64,000 nucleotides of DNA, from NCBI RefSeq assembly GCF_023169945.1, contig NZ_AP025591.1, forward strand, positions 3,654,481 through 3,718,480. The letters are read 5' to 3'. Of this stretch, positions 34,100 through 42,115 are shown piece by piece (the first letter of the stretch is position 1; the number at the start of each line of letters is the position of its first letter). This DNA is from Anaeromyxobacter oryzae. GTDB lineage: Bacteria > Myxococcota > Myxococcia > Myxococcales > Anaeromyxobacteraceae. The translations under genes were made by a program, and so were the position numbers. The notes beneath the pieces are model-generated. The model saw only the letters and a program-made list of their open reading frames with translations, had not been told where the DNA came from and searched no databases.

Positions 34100-35599
34100 A
34101 TGTTCACCAACCGGCGGTTCCTCGCGGTGGCGTTCTCGGTGCTGACCGTGTCCTGCGCGACGCGTTACTCGACCAGGCCGATCTCGCCCCAGGCAGCAGC
34201 GGCGTTTTCCCACGCTCAGGTGGACGGCGTGGGTGGGTCGCTGGTCATCGACGCCGAGAAGATGAGAGAGCTCGGATTTCGTCCGAGCGAGGACCAGGCA
34301 AAGGACGGCGATCTGCTCCTCGATCTCGCGGTGGCGCTCCTCCCCGCGGTGGCCGCCGAGATGAAGGACGACCCGGCCGCCGCCGTCCTGGCGCGGTCGG
34401 CCGTGCTGCTGGCGCTGACCCGGGAGTGGGCCGTCGCGCCCCACGTGCAGCGGCTCGGCGTCGTCGTGCAGGTGGACCCCGAGCACCCCGACAAGCGCGC
34501 GGACAGCGCGCTCGTCCTCGTCGCGGTGAGGGAGGGCGAGAAGGAGAATCGGGAGATGCTCCAGGCGCTGGGCGCGGCGGTCCGCGCCGTCGCCGGCCGC
34601 GAGGTCGTCAAGTCGGAGCTGGGTCACGTGTGCCTCGCGAGGGAGGCGAACCCGGAGCTGCCGTTCCAGGTGTGCATCCATCCCGGCCCCGGCTTCTACG
34701 CGCTCGGAACTCCCGAAGCGCTCTCCGCCCTCGCGACCGCGCCCGCCGTCTCGGCGCCGCGGGAGCCTGGGCCGGTGCTGCGCGTGCTCGCGCGCGCGCC
34801 GAAGCTGGGCCGCGTGGAGCTCACGATCGAGGGGCAGGCGGCGCTGCGGGTCGGCGCAAGGATCGAGTCGGAGGATCCGGCGGCGGCTGCGCAGCTCGAG
34901 AAGCAGCTCGAGGCGGTCCTCCAGCGGGCGGACGTGCAGCGGGAGAAGAGCCGGCGCGTGATGGCGTCGGCGCTCGAGGAGGTGAAGGGCTCGGTCGCCA
35001 GGGATCCCGAGGCGCCAGACCGGATGAAGGCCGCGGTGGCCGGTGCCACGGTGGAGCGGCTGGTCGATCCGCGCGGCGAGTGGGCCGCGCTCCGGAACTC
35101 GATCCAGGTCGCGCGCACCGGGAACACCGTCACCGCCGAGCTCACGATCCCCGAGGCGCAGGTCCGCCGCGTCGCGCGGCTCGACCAGGGCATGACGACG
35201 GTGGCCACCATCGGCATCCTCTCGGCGATCGCCATCCCGAACTTCGTCAAGTACCAGTGCCGCGCCAAGGCGTCGGAGGGCCAGGCAGCGGTGCAAGCCG
35301 CGCGGGACGCCGTGAAGGCCCACCGCACGAAGGACGGTCGATACCCCGCCAGCCTCCAGCAGGCCGACTACCGGCCCGCACCGGGGGGGCGCTACACGGT
35401 GTGCATGCGCAGCGGGTGCGCGCCGCCCGCGAAGCCGGACGCCGCGAAGGCGTGCGAGGAGGCGCTGCAGAGCGTCAGCGGCGGATCGAAGGCACCCGCG
35501 CTGTGCGCGGCGGCGAACCTCATGGACGACGGCAAGATGGACGTCTGGCTCATCGACGCGCCTGGTGACGCATCCAATCATCGCAGCGCCTGTCAGTGA
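34100..35599 (+). CDS. lipoprotein with an internal type IV pilin-like segment
   Basis: 499 residues. A lipoprotein signal ends at LTVSC (Cys about 19). Residues 20-350 are alpha/beta with long charged helices. At about 368-395 is a hydrophobic helix, MTTVATIGILSAIAIPNFVK, then YQCRAKASEGQAAVQAARDA, which matches the N-terminal helix and following linker of PilA/GspG-type pilins. It lacks Glu at position 5 and is far from the N-terminus, so normal prepilin processing is unlikely. The last 100 residues contain four or more Cys and resemble a pilin headgroup. The ATG at 34100 has GAGGAGGGG upstream. Function unknown. Confidence 0.7.
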   Translation: MFTNRRFLAVAFSVLTVSCATRYSTRPISPQAAAAFSHAQVDGVGGSLVIDAEKMRELGFRPSEDQAKDGDLLLDLAVALLPAVAAEMKDDPAAAVLARSAVLLALTREWAVAPHVQRLGVVVQVDPEHPDKRADSALVLVAVREGEKENREMLQALGAAVRAVAGREVVKSELGHVCLAREANPELPFQVCIHPGPGFYALGTPEALSALATAPAVSAPREPGPVLRVLARAPKLGRVELTIEGQAALRVGARIESEDPAAAAQLEKQLEAVLQRADVQREKSRRVMASALEEVKGSVARDPEAPDRMKAAVAGATVERLVDPRGEWAALRNSIQVARTGNTVTAELTIPEAQVRRVARLDQGMTTVATIGILSAIAIPNFVKYQCRAKASEGQAAVQAARDAVKAHRTKDGRYPASLQQADYRPAPGGRYTVCMRSGCAPPAKPDAAKACEEALQSVSGGSKAPALCAAANLMDDGKMDVWLIDAPGDASNHRSACQ

Positions 35600-35615
35600 T
35601 GCCGGAAACACGAAA

Positions 35616-35641
35616 CCCCCGGGACCTCGCGGTTCCGGGGG
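35616..35641 (-). terminator. intrinsic terminator after rtcB and the tRNA-like remnant
   Basis: An 11-base stem with one mismatch (CCCCCGGAACC / GGTCCCGGGGG on the minus strand) closed by a GCGA tetraloop and followed by TTTCGTGTTT. The tail resembles that of the tRNA-Asp terminator at 39014-39053. Oriented to stop minus-strand transcription from rtcB. Confidence 0.65.
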
Positions 35642-35649
35642 CTCGTCTA

Positions 35650-35696
35650 CTAGCGGCGTGGAGGGGACTCGAACCCCTGGCCTGGCGTGACAGTTG
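35650..35696 (-). pseudogene. tRNA 3'-half remnant (tRNA-Asp-like)
   Basis: The minus strand reads an anticodon-loop-like CTGTCAC, then a short variable region, a complete T arm AGGGGTTCGAGTCCCCT and an acceptor-like CCACGCCG. It shares the anticodon-loop sequence and T arm with the intact tRNA-Asp at 39061. No 5' half is present. The terminator follows, as in the intact locus. It looks like an attachment-site duplication or a decayed tRNA copy. Confidence 0.55.
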
Positions 35697-35770
35697 ACTC
35701 ACGGTGGATGGTATGGGACTGGAATTCGACGGCTGCCTTCCCGGTCGAGCCCGGTCGCGATGCCGTCGCG

Positions 35771-37327
35771 TCACCCCTTCACAGTCACGAGCGGCCTCAG
35801 GCGCGCCACGGGCGCCGCGACCCCGGCTTCCTCCAGCGTCTGGATCGCGGGCGTCACCGGCTTGCAAGCGTAGGGCGCCTCCTCCTTGAGGCGCGCCCGG
35901 TAGGCGGCCAGGATGTCTGGTCGTCCTCGGAGCCGCGGCGAGTTGGGGTCGATGGGAGTGACGACGCGAAGTGGGGAGAGCGCCCTCGCCGCAGCGGCTT
36001 CGTCCACGTGGCTCGCCGCCCCGCGCGACAGGCTTCGACCCGCGCCATGGCTGGCACTTGCGAGCAGGGCATCGTTGCCCAGCCCCGCCAGCACGTGACT
36101 CGCGTCGCCCATCGAGCCGGGCACGATCACCGGGTGCCCAGTGTAGCGGAAGGGGCCCTGGTTCTCCGGGCTCGACCCGGGCGCCGGGCACGCGCCCTTC
36201 CTATGCAGGAAGCGCTCCTCGTCGAGCGCCCAGACGAGGTTGTGCGGGGCATCGCCGACGAGCTGGCCGTGGACCTCGCGCCCCACCGCGTCCGACAGGG
36301 CGCGAAGCGCCATGAGCCCGAGAAACAGCCGGTTGGCGAAGGCGAAGTTGGCGGCGGCGCGCATCGCCGCGAGGTAGCGGTGGCCCTCGGCGGCGTGCGG
36401 CCCGCGGACGGGCAGGACGTGGAACCCGTGTGCCGGGTGCGGCGCGCCCGCGGGGTGGAGCCGGCGCGCAGCCTCGCGGAACGATGCACCGACGGTGTGC
36501 CCGAGCCCGACTGAGCCGCTGTGGCACATGATGACGACGCGCTCGCGGGCGAGCCCCCAGTCGTGCGCCGTGGCTCCGAGCGGGGTGGCCTCCACGGCCT
36601 GGACCTCGACGAAGTGGTTCCCGCCACCCACCGACCCGATCTGCGGGTCGCGTCCGTCGCGGGCGCCCGAGGCGCGGATGTAGTCGGCGAACGGGCCCAC
36701 GCCGTCGGTCGGGAACCCACCGCCCGCGTGCACGCGCGAGAGATCGGTTTCCTGGGCTCGCGCGTCGTAGCGGCGCCAGATCCCGAGCGCGCTGTTGTCG
36801 GTGCGGGTGGCGTGAAGCCCGGGAAGCCCCTCGCGCAGGATGGCCTCGCGCTGCCTGGGCGAGAGCGGGATGTCGCGCTGGCCCTCGAAGAAGATGGCGC
36901 GCAGGCGCTGCTCGAGGCGGGCGCGCACCGGGACCAGCTCCTCGGCCCGGAGGTCGGTTGCCAGGAGGCGCATGCCGCAGCAGACGTCGCTGCCCACGGC
37001 GGCAGGGATCACGAACCCGCGCGCGTCGATGACCGTGCCCACGGGGATGCTCGCGCCTCGGTGGAAGTCGGGCGTGAGCACCACCTGCGCGATCCGCCCG
37101 GGGGCATCGCCGAAGAACGGCGCAGACGAGCCGGCGCGCTCGCGGCGCCAGAGGTCGTCGAGCGTGTCCTGCAGCGCGAGCAGCTGAAGAAGCTGCTCGA
37201 TGGCCTCGGCCTCGACCGCGACGTCCTCGCGGGCGAGCAGGGTGCAAGGCACGCCCTGCGGGTTCTGGATGGTAGACCGGGCGCCGTCGAGCCGGCGCAC
37301 CGCTGCCAGGTGCTGGATGGAAGACAC
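35771..37327 (-). CDS. rtcB: RtcB-type RNA ligase
   Basis: 518 residues. RtcB joins RNA 2',3'-cyclic phosphate or 3'-phosphate ends to 5'-OH ends with GTP and manganese. The metal-binding motif GSDVCCGMR is at about 112-120. The GSVGGGNHF and CHSGSVGLGH motifs carry metal ligands, and HGAGRSLSR contains the His that is guanylated. The GTG start at 37327 has AGGAG upstream and gives a normal N-terminus. No rtcA or archease is adjacent. The gene lies between a tRNA 3'-half remnant 75 bases downstream on the same strand and a tRNA-Val/Asp pair, inside what looks like an old integrated element. Confidence 0.88.
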   Translation of the reverse strand: MSSIQHLAAVRRLDGARSTIQNPQGVPCTLLAREDVAVEAEAIEQLLQLLALQDTLDDLWRRERAGSSAPFFGDAPGRIAQVVLTPDFHRGASIPVGTVIDARGFVIPAAVGSDVCCGMRLLATDLRAEELVPVRARLEQRLRAIFFEGQRDIPLSPRQREAILREGLPGLHATRTDNSALGIWRRYDARAQETDLSRVHAGGGFPTDGVGPFADYIRASGARDGRDPQIGSVGGGNHFVEVQAVEATPLGATAHDWGLARERVVIMCHSGSVGLGHTVGASFREAARRLHPAGAPHPAHGFHVLPVRGPHAAEGHRYLAAMRAAANFAFANRLFLGLMALRALSDAVGREVHGQLVGDAPHNLVWALDEERFLHRKGACPAPGSSPENQGPFRYTGHPVIVPGSMGDASHVLAGLGNDALLASASHGAGRSLSRGAASHVDEAAAARALSPLRVVTPIDPNSPRLRGRPDILAAYRARLKEEAPYACKPVTPAIQTLEEAGVAAPVARLRPLVTVKG

Positions 37328-37581
37328 GGCTGCTGCTCCTGGCCCAGCTCCGCGGCCGCGGGGGCGCACACGTGGAGGGTGCGACCCGCGTCGAGGTCGA
37401 ACTGAGCTTGGTGGGAGTCACGGAATCGGCCGGGGGGACCCGACCGACAGCAGCCGTGGCGGGGCGCAACATGCGCTTCGGCAAGAACGGCGTCAAGACC
37501 TCAAGCTGGCGGTGTCAACGCTCAGTGATTCTGTCACCCCTCAAGCTGGCGTCCACCGAACCGGATCAAGCGTCTGAGTTC

Positions 37582-37788
37582 ATGGTGACGGTCGCCCACG
37601 ACCTCTTCGGCTGGTACGCGCTCCCGGACATCGTGGTCGAGCAGCTCGAGGCGGACGCGGAGGCGATGGGGCTCGACCGGCGCAAGTACATCACCCGCGT
37701 CCTGATGCGCCGGTACCACGAGGTCCTGGAGAAGGGTCCGGGGTTCGAGAAGGCGGCCTCCGCCGCCGGCGGGAAGCGGGGGAAGTAG
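37582..37788 (+). CDS. small ribbon-helix-helix-like protein
   Basis: 68 residues. The core YALPDIVVEQLEADAEAMGL (about 12-31), followed by DRRKYITRVLMRRYHEVLEK, has the strand-helix-helix pattern of Arc/CopG-type DNA-binding proteins. The ATG at 37582 is chosen as the start of the structured part; the frame is open upstream to 37372. The ribosome binding site is weak. It could be the antitoxin or regulator of a lost system, but no toxin-like neighbour is seen. Confidence 0.45.
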   Translation: MVTVAHDLFGWYALPDIVVEQLEADAEAMGLDRRKYITRVLMRRYHEVLEKGPGFEKAASAAGGKRGK

Positions 37789-37869
37789 GAGCGGAACATG
37801 GCCGAGACGCGCGCGGAGCAGGTTGTCTTCGGGTGGGCGGGGGAGGGGAGCGCCGAGACGGAGGAGCGC

Positions 37870-37919
37870 CCCTCGACTCCGCGCCCGCTTCGCGGGCGCT
37901 ACGCTCGGGGCGAGCGGGG
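37870..37919 (+). repeat. palindromic intergenic repeat, family A (single copy)
   Basis: CCTCGACTCCGCG, an inner GCGCCCGC-TTC-GCGGGCGC hairpin, and CGCTACGCTCGGGGCGAGCGG. It matches the right arm of the composite at 42116-42220 with some changes. A 54-codon frame (37798-37962) with an AGGAG site runs through it, but half of that peptide is repeat-derived, so I do not call a gene. Confidence 0.6.
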
Positions 37920-38005
37920 CGGGATGGCAGCCATCCTGGACGGCGGTGGGAGCCGCCGCTAGGAGAAGCGAACGGCGGCGATGCAGGCCGAAAGGGGTCA
38001 CGCTC

Positions 38006-38671
38006 ATGTCGCGGCTTCGGGTCAACGCATTCAGCATCTCGATCGACGGCTACGGCGCCGGTCCCGACCAGGCGCTGGAGAATCCGATGGGCGTCGGAGG
38101 GATGGCGCTGCACCAGTGGGTGCTCGGCACGAAGACGTTCCAGAAGATGCACGGCGACTTCGCCGGGTCGCTGATCGGTGACAAGGTCGCCCGAGAGGAC
38201 GTCGACGACGACTTCGCCGCGCGCAGCTTCGACAACCTCGGCGCCTGGATCATGGGCCGCAACATGTTCGCGCCGTCGCGCGGTCCCTGGCCCGACGACG
38301 GCTGGAAGGGATGGTGGGGCAACAACCCGCCCTACCACGTGCCCGTCTTCGTGCTCACGCACCACGCTCGTGCACCGCTCACGATGGAGGGCGGGACGAC
38401 CTTCCACTTCGTGACCGATGGCATCCATGCCGCGCTGGAGCGCGCGAAGGAGGCGGCTCGGGGCAAGGACGTCCGACTGGGCGGTGGAACTGCCACCGTT
38501 CGCCAGTACCTCGCCGCCGGCCTCATCGACGAGATCCACCTCGCGATCTCCCCCGTGCTCCTCGGCCGGGGCGAGCACCTCCTGGCCGGCATCGACACGG
38601 TGAGCCTCGGCTACAAGTGCACGGAGCACGTATCGACCAGCCAGGCCACCCACGTCGTGCTGGCGAAGTAG
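38006..38671 (+). CDS. RibD C-terminal / DHFR-like reductase
   Basis: 221 residues, dihydrofolate-reductase-like fold of the RibD C-terminal family. Motifs include NAFSISIDGYGAGPDQ at the start, GAWIMGRNMFAPSRGPW (about 80-96), a FVTDGIHAALERAKEAARGK helix and the nucleotide-binding LGGGTATVRQYLAAGLIDEI. Family members reduce pyrimidine or pteridine substrates with NADPH; this lineage is common as stand-alone proteins of unknown substrate. AAAGGGG precedes the ATG. No riboflavin genes nearby. Confidence 0.8.
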   Translation: MSRLRVNAFSISIDGYGAGPDQALENPMGVGGMALHQWVLGTKTFQKMHGDFAGSLIGDKVAREDVDDDFAARSFDNLGAWIMGRNMFAPSRGPWPDDGWKGWWGNNPPYHVPVFVLTHHARAPLTMEGGTTFHFVTDGIHAALERAKEAARGKDVRLGGGTATVRQYLAAGLIDEIHLAISPVLLGRGEHLLAGIDTVSLGYKCTEHVSTSQATHVVLAK

Positions 38672-38774
38672 CCATGGGCAGCGTCTACTCTGCTCGGGCA
38701 CTCGGATCCGAAGAGGCCGCGAACACCGGCCGCTGATCGGGCTCGAGCGCCACCCGATCCGCGCCTCGAGGGTC

Positions 38775-38870
38775 TCGCCGCAGATCACGGAGCGGCGGTA
38801 CGGCCACCTCTTCCCGACTTCATGGCGAGCGAGGTGAACCGGCTGCGGTTCGGGCTGGACTGGCTCGCGG
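38775..38870 (+). pseudogene. tyrosine recombinase (integrase) C-terminal remnant
   Basis: SPQITERRYGHLFP is followed, after a one-base frameshift near 38817, by DFMASEVNRLRFGLDWLA. This matches the end of phage-type integrases, where the catalytic Tyr (codon 38799-38801) lies in an E-x-Y-x-H-L context. The rest of the gene is gone. It lies about 190 bases from the 3' end of tRNA-Asp, the expected place for an integrase of a tRNA-integrated element. Confidence 0.55.
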
Positions 38871-38894
38871 CGCGGGCGGCCCCCCTCACCCCGT

Positions 38895-38925
38895 CCCTCT
38901 CCCCCCGCTCCGCGGGGGGAGAGGG
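38895..38925. repeat. REP-like hairpin
   Basis: CCCTCTCCCCCC and GGGGGGAGAGGG form a perfect 12-base stem around a 7-base loop. It interrupts the integrase tail. Sequences of this form are common dispersed intergenic elements in proteobacteria. Confidence 0.6.
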
Positions 38926-39013
38926 GGGAGTGGCGCAGGCGATTCCGCTCGAAACGGGGGCTTCCGGCGAACTTGGTTCACCGGTGATACAGCCACCCGA
39001 CTCCAGAAACACG

Positions 39014-39053
39014 AAGGCCGGGACCCCACCGGTTTCCCGTGAAGTCCCGGCCT
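39014..39053 (-). terminator. terminator of the tRNA-Val/tRNA-Asp operon
   Basis: Minus-strand stem AGGCCGGGAC / GTCCCGGCCT (39044-39053 and 39015-39024) with a 19-base loop, then TTCGTGTTTC. It begins 7 bases after the tRNA-Asp 3' end. Confidence 0.65.
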
Positions 39054-39060
39054 CGTTTAC

Positions 39061-39137
39061 TGGCGGGGTGTAGGGGACTCGAACCCCTGTCCTCCGGCGT
39101 GACAGGCCGGCGTTATAACCAGCTTAACTAACACCCC
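39061..39137 (-). tRNA. tRNA-Asp (GTC)
   Basis: 77 bases including an encoded CCA. Acceptor GGGGTGT pairs with ACACCCC; the D stem GTTA/TAAC, anticodon stem CCGGC/GCCGG with loop CTGTCAC (anticodon GTC), and T arm AGGGG-TTCGAGT-CCCCT are all intact. It is second in an operon with tRNA-Val, 13 bases apart. Confidence 0.97.
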
Positions 39138-39150
39138 AAGTCAACTTGAG

Positions 39151-39222
39151 TGGGCGGAACAGGCTTCGAACCTGTGACCCTCGCCTTGTAAGGGCGACGC
39201 TCTACCCCTGAGCTATCCGCCC
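39151..39222 (-). tRNA. tRNA-Val (TAC)
   Basis: 72 bases, CCA not encoded. Acceptor GGGCGGA/TCCGCCC, D stem GCTC/GAGC, anticodon stem TCGCC/GGCGA with loop CTTACAA (anticodon TAC), T arm ACAGG-TTCGAAG-CCTGT. First gene of the tRNA-Val/tRNA-Asp operon, with a promoter just upstream. Confidence 0.97.
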
Positions 39223-39241
39223 AAGGCGCGAAAGCGTGGGG

Positions 39242-39270
39242 TTTCTAGCTTGGCCTGCCCCGCATGTCAA
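39242..39270 (-). promoter_or_regulatory. promoter of the tRNA-Val/tRNA-Asp operon
   Basis: Minus-strand TTGACA (39265-39270), a 17-base spacer and TAGAAA (39242-39247). The expected start point is near 39235, about 13 bases before tRNA-Val, a normal leader for a stable RNA operon. Confidence 0.75.
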
Positions 39271-39369
39271 CGGGCCTTCTCGCCCGCCCGGGCGTGGCCC
39301 AAGCGCCCGTCCCGCGAAAGGAACTGGAGTTGCTGGACCGCGGTGGGTGCCGATGGTAAGGGGCGCGCG

Positions 39370-42069
39370 ATGGCCTGGAAAACCGGAATGAAGGTCGTCC
39401 ACCGCGCCCAGCGCGCGTGGGGCGTCGGGGTGATCGTCCAGATCGCGGACGAGGGGCGGCGCCTCGCGGTCCGGTTCGCCGGACGGGAGGGGATCACGGT
39501 CGTCTCCGGCCGGGATCCGGCCCTGACCGAGGTTCCGAAGGACACCCCGATCGAGCAGGTGGCCGCGGGCCCGATCGAGACCCTCGCCGCCGGCCAGGCG
39601 GCGCCCGCGACCGCGTTCGCGCTGCGCACCCGCGTGCTCCGGCTCGAGGCCCTCCGCCGCGCCGACTCGCTCGGCGCGCTGCTCTCCTCCCGCGTCCACG
39701 TGCTGCCGCACCAGGTCGGCGCCGCCGGACGGATCCTCTCCGACCGGATGCCGCGGTTCGTCCTCGCGGACGAGGTCGGCCTCGGGAAGACCGTCGAGGC
39801 GGGCCTCGTCTTCGCGGGGCTCCGCCAGCTCGGCCTCGCCGAGCGGGTCCTCGTCGCCGTCCCCGAGCACCTCGCGTTCCAGTGGCTCGCCGAGCTGTTC
39901 CACAAGTTCAACGCGCTCTTCACGCTCCTCACCCCGGAGCGGATCGAGTCGCTCGGCGGGATCGAGGCGGCGCTGGCGCGCTCGCCCCACGCCATCGTCT
40001 CCTTCGAGCTGCTCCGCGAGGTCCCGGAGCTGGCCGAGGCCGCCGCGGACCTCCCGCTCGATCTCGTCGTCGTCGACGAGGCGCACCACCTCGCGGACGA
40101 CGCGCTCCACGCGGTCGTCGCCCCGATCTGCCGGGCCTCGTTCGGGGTCCTCCTCCTCACCGCGACGCCGGTCCGCCTCGACCCCCGCGAGTACTTCCGC
40201 CTCCTCTCGCTCGTCGAGCCGGTGCCCTCGACGTCCATCGACGACTTCCTCGTCCGCCTCGAGCAGCACGAGGCGTACGCGCAGGTGGCGCGCGAGCTGC
40301 TCCAGGGCGGCGATCTCGCCGCCGCCGCCGCGCGGCTGCGCGAGCTCGCGCCGGACGATCCGGTCTTCTCCCGCGCCCCGCCCGCGCTCGACCGCAACGC
40401 CGTCCTCGCCCACCTCTCCGATCGGTACGGGCTCTCCTCCCGGCTGATCCGCAACCGCCGCGTGAAGGTCGGCGCGTTCACCTCGCGCGTGCTCCGGCGC
40501 ACCGACGTCGCCGCGGGCGGGAAGCCGCGGGCGCTCGCGGAGCTCTGCGCGCGGCTCGCGAAGGGCGGCGACAAGGTGCTCGTCTTCGGGCACGACCTCG
40601 ACGCGCTCCGGGCGCTGCAGGCCGGCGTCGCCGAGGCGGGCCTCGAGGCGCTCCTCTACGACGACGCGCCTTCGCTCGAGGCGCGCGACCGGATCGTCGC
40701 CCGCTTCCGGGATCCGGAGGGGCCGATGGTCCTCCTCTCCGGCGAGTCCGGCGGCGAGGGCCGCAACTTCCAGTTCGCCCACCACCTCGTCTGCGCGGAT
40801 CTCCCCGAGTCGCCGCTCGTGCTCGAGCAGCGGATCGGCCGCCTCGACCGGCTCGGCCAGACGCAGCCGGTCGAGATCCACGTCCCGGTGGAGCCGGGGG
40901 AGGAGACGTTCCTCGCCGACCTGTACCAGAAGGAGATCGGCATCTTCGACGAGCCCGTGGGCGGCCTCGACGCCGTGCTGGCGTCGCTGCCCGACGAGCT
41001 GGACGCGCTCCGCCGGAAGCGCACCGAGCGCACCCGCGAGGCGTTCCGGCAGGACCTCGCCGCGCGCGTCGCCGCGGCGCGCAAGGCGCAGCACGAGGGC
41101 GACCCGCTCCTCGACATCCGGTCGGCGTCCCTCCCCGAGCTGGCGCGGCTCGTTCGCGGCGCGTTCGAGCGGATGGGCGAGGACCCGCCGGAGGGGATCG
41201 ACGGCGCGGGAGAGGTGGCCCTGCCCGCCATCGAGGAGGCGCTCGTCACGCTGTCGCGCTGGCTCGAGGAGGAGCTCGAGGAGGTCGCGACGGACGTCGG
41301 CCACCGGATCGGGATGGAGGTGGACACGGACCAGAACGTCCACCCGTTCGAGGTCGCGTTCACCATCGGCGCGGGGATGCGCATCGAGGCGCTGCCGGGC
41401 ATGGAGATGCCCGAGGAGCCCGAGACCTTCCTCGGCAGCTTCTGGCGCGAGACCGCCGTCGCGCGCGACGAGCTGAACTGGTTCGCGACGGGGCACAAGC
41501 TCGTCGAGGCGCTCGTCGGGCTGGTCCGCGACGGCGACGCGGGCCGGACCGCGTCCTTGAAGCGGGAGTGGGCGCCGCGCCGGGGCGGGATGTACGCCCG
41601 GTTCGAGCCGCGCCTCGCCACCGCCGCCGACGTCGCGCCGGGCGCGCGGGTCGCGTCCCGCCAGGCCTCGCGCTACCTCGACCTCTCTCCCATCGCGGTG
41701 CTCGTCGATCTGGACGTGGGGAACCGGCACGTGCCCGGCGGCGCCCAGCGGCTCGAGGACGAGATCGACGAGGTGCAGGACGCGAAGATCGGCCCGGCCC
41801 CGGCGAACGTCCTCGCCGCCGCGCGCGCCGCGGCGGAGCGAGAGGCGCAGCAGATCCTCGCGCGCCGGAAGGAGGAGGCGCTCGCGATCCTCCTCGCCCA
41901 CGCCGACGCGGAGGAGGAGCGCCTCGTCGAGGCCGCCTTCCAGGGCGGCGCGCCGAAGGAGCGGATCGAGGGCGCCCTGGGCGTCCTGCGGCAGCACCGG
42001 GAGGTCGTGGCGAAGGCGATCGACCGCGTGCGGATGGATCTGGACGCGGCGACGGTGGTGGTGCCGTAG
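39370..42069 (+). CDS. RapA-like SNF2/SWI2 helicase
   Basis: 899 residues. After an N-terminal small beta domain (about 1-60, MKVVHRAQRAWGVGVIVQIA) comes the SNF2 ATPase: Walker A in FVLADEVGLGKTVEAGLVF (about 133-151), DEAH box VVVDEAHHL and motif III LLTATPVRL. The helicase C lobe follows with LLSGESGGEGRNFQFAHH and the arginine finger region LEQRIGRLDRLGQTQ. This order and the DEVGLGKT motif match RapA, which recycles RNA polymerase in E. coli. The C-terminal 350 residues also follow that plan. AAGGGG precedes the ATG. It converges on argE. Confidence 0.82.
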   Translation: MAWKTGMKVVHRAQRAWGVGVIVQIADEGRRLAVRFAGREGITVVSGRDPALTEVPKDTPIEQVAAGPIETLAAGQAAPATAFALRTRVLRLEALRRADSLGALLSSRVHVLPHQVGAAGRILSDRMPRFVLADEVGLGKTVEAGLVFAGLRQLGLAERVLVAVPEHLAFQWLAELFHKFNALFTLLTPERIESLGGIEAALARSPHAIVSFELLREVPELAEAAADLPLDLVVVDEAHHLADDALHAVVAPICRASFGVLLLTATPVRLDPREYFRLLSLVEPVPSTSIDDFLVRLEQHEAYAQVARELLQGGDLAAAAARLRELAPDDPVFSRAPPALDRNAVLAHLSDRYGLSSRLIRNRRVKVGAFTSRVLRRTDVAAGGKPRALAELCARLAKGGDKVLVFGHDLDALRALQAGVAEAGLEALLYDDAPSLEARDRIVARFRDPEGPMVLLSGESGGEGRNFQFAHHLVCADLPESPLVLEQRIGRLDRLGQTQPVEIHVPVEPGEETFLADLYQKEIGIFDEPVGGLDAVLASLPDELDALRRKRTERTREAFRQDLAARVAAARKAQHEGDPLLDIRSASLPELARLVRGAFERMGEDPPEGIDGAGEVALPAIEEALVTLSRWLEEELEEVATDVGHRIGMEVDTDQNVHPFEVAFTIGAGMRIEALPGMEMPEEPETFLGSFWRETAVARDELNWFATGHKLVEALVGLVRDGDAGRTASLKREWAPRRGGMYARFEPRLATAADVAPGARVASRQASRYLDLSPIAVLVDLDVGNRHVPGGAQRLEDEIDEVQDAKIGPAPANVLAAARAAAEREAQQILARRKEEALAILLAHADAEEERLVEAAFQGGAPKERIEGALGVLRQHREVVAKAIDRVRMDLDAATVVVP

Positions 42070-42115
42070 AGAGCCCGCACGCTCGCGCGAGCCTGCTCGC
42101 GGCATCGACTCTGAA

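Larger units (their letters stand above)
38672..39060. other. decayed region between RibD-like gene and tRNA-Asp
   Basis: 389 bases holding an integrase C-terminal fragment (38775-38870), a 12-base-stem hairpin (38895-38925) and the tRNA terminator (39014-39053). No intact gene. Confidence 0.5.

Noticed and set aside
35700..35740. GGAATTCGACGG on the plus strand next to the tRNA-like T arm, resembling the 5' end of a tmRNA
   Set aside because: It is on the opposite strand to the T arm, and no tag frame or pseudoknot pattern is visible, so a tmRNA gene is not supported.
37328..37345. Possible sigma-54 site just before rtcB, as in E. coli rtcBA
   Set aside because: Only 8 of 12 consensus positions match and it lies a few bases from the start codon, where a promoter could not work.
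37798..37962. 54-codon frame with an AGGAG ribosome binding site after the RHH-like gene
   Set aside because: More than half of it is family A repeat sequence, so it is more likely a chance extension than a gene.
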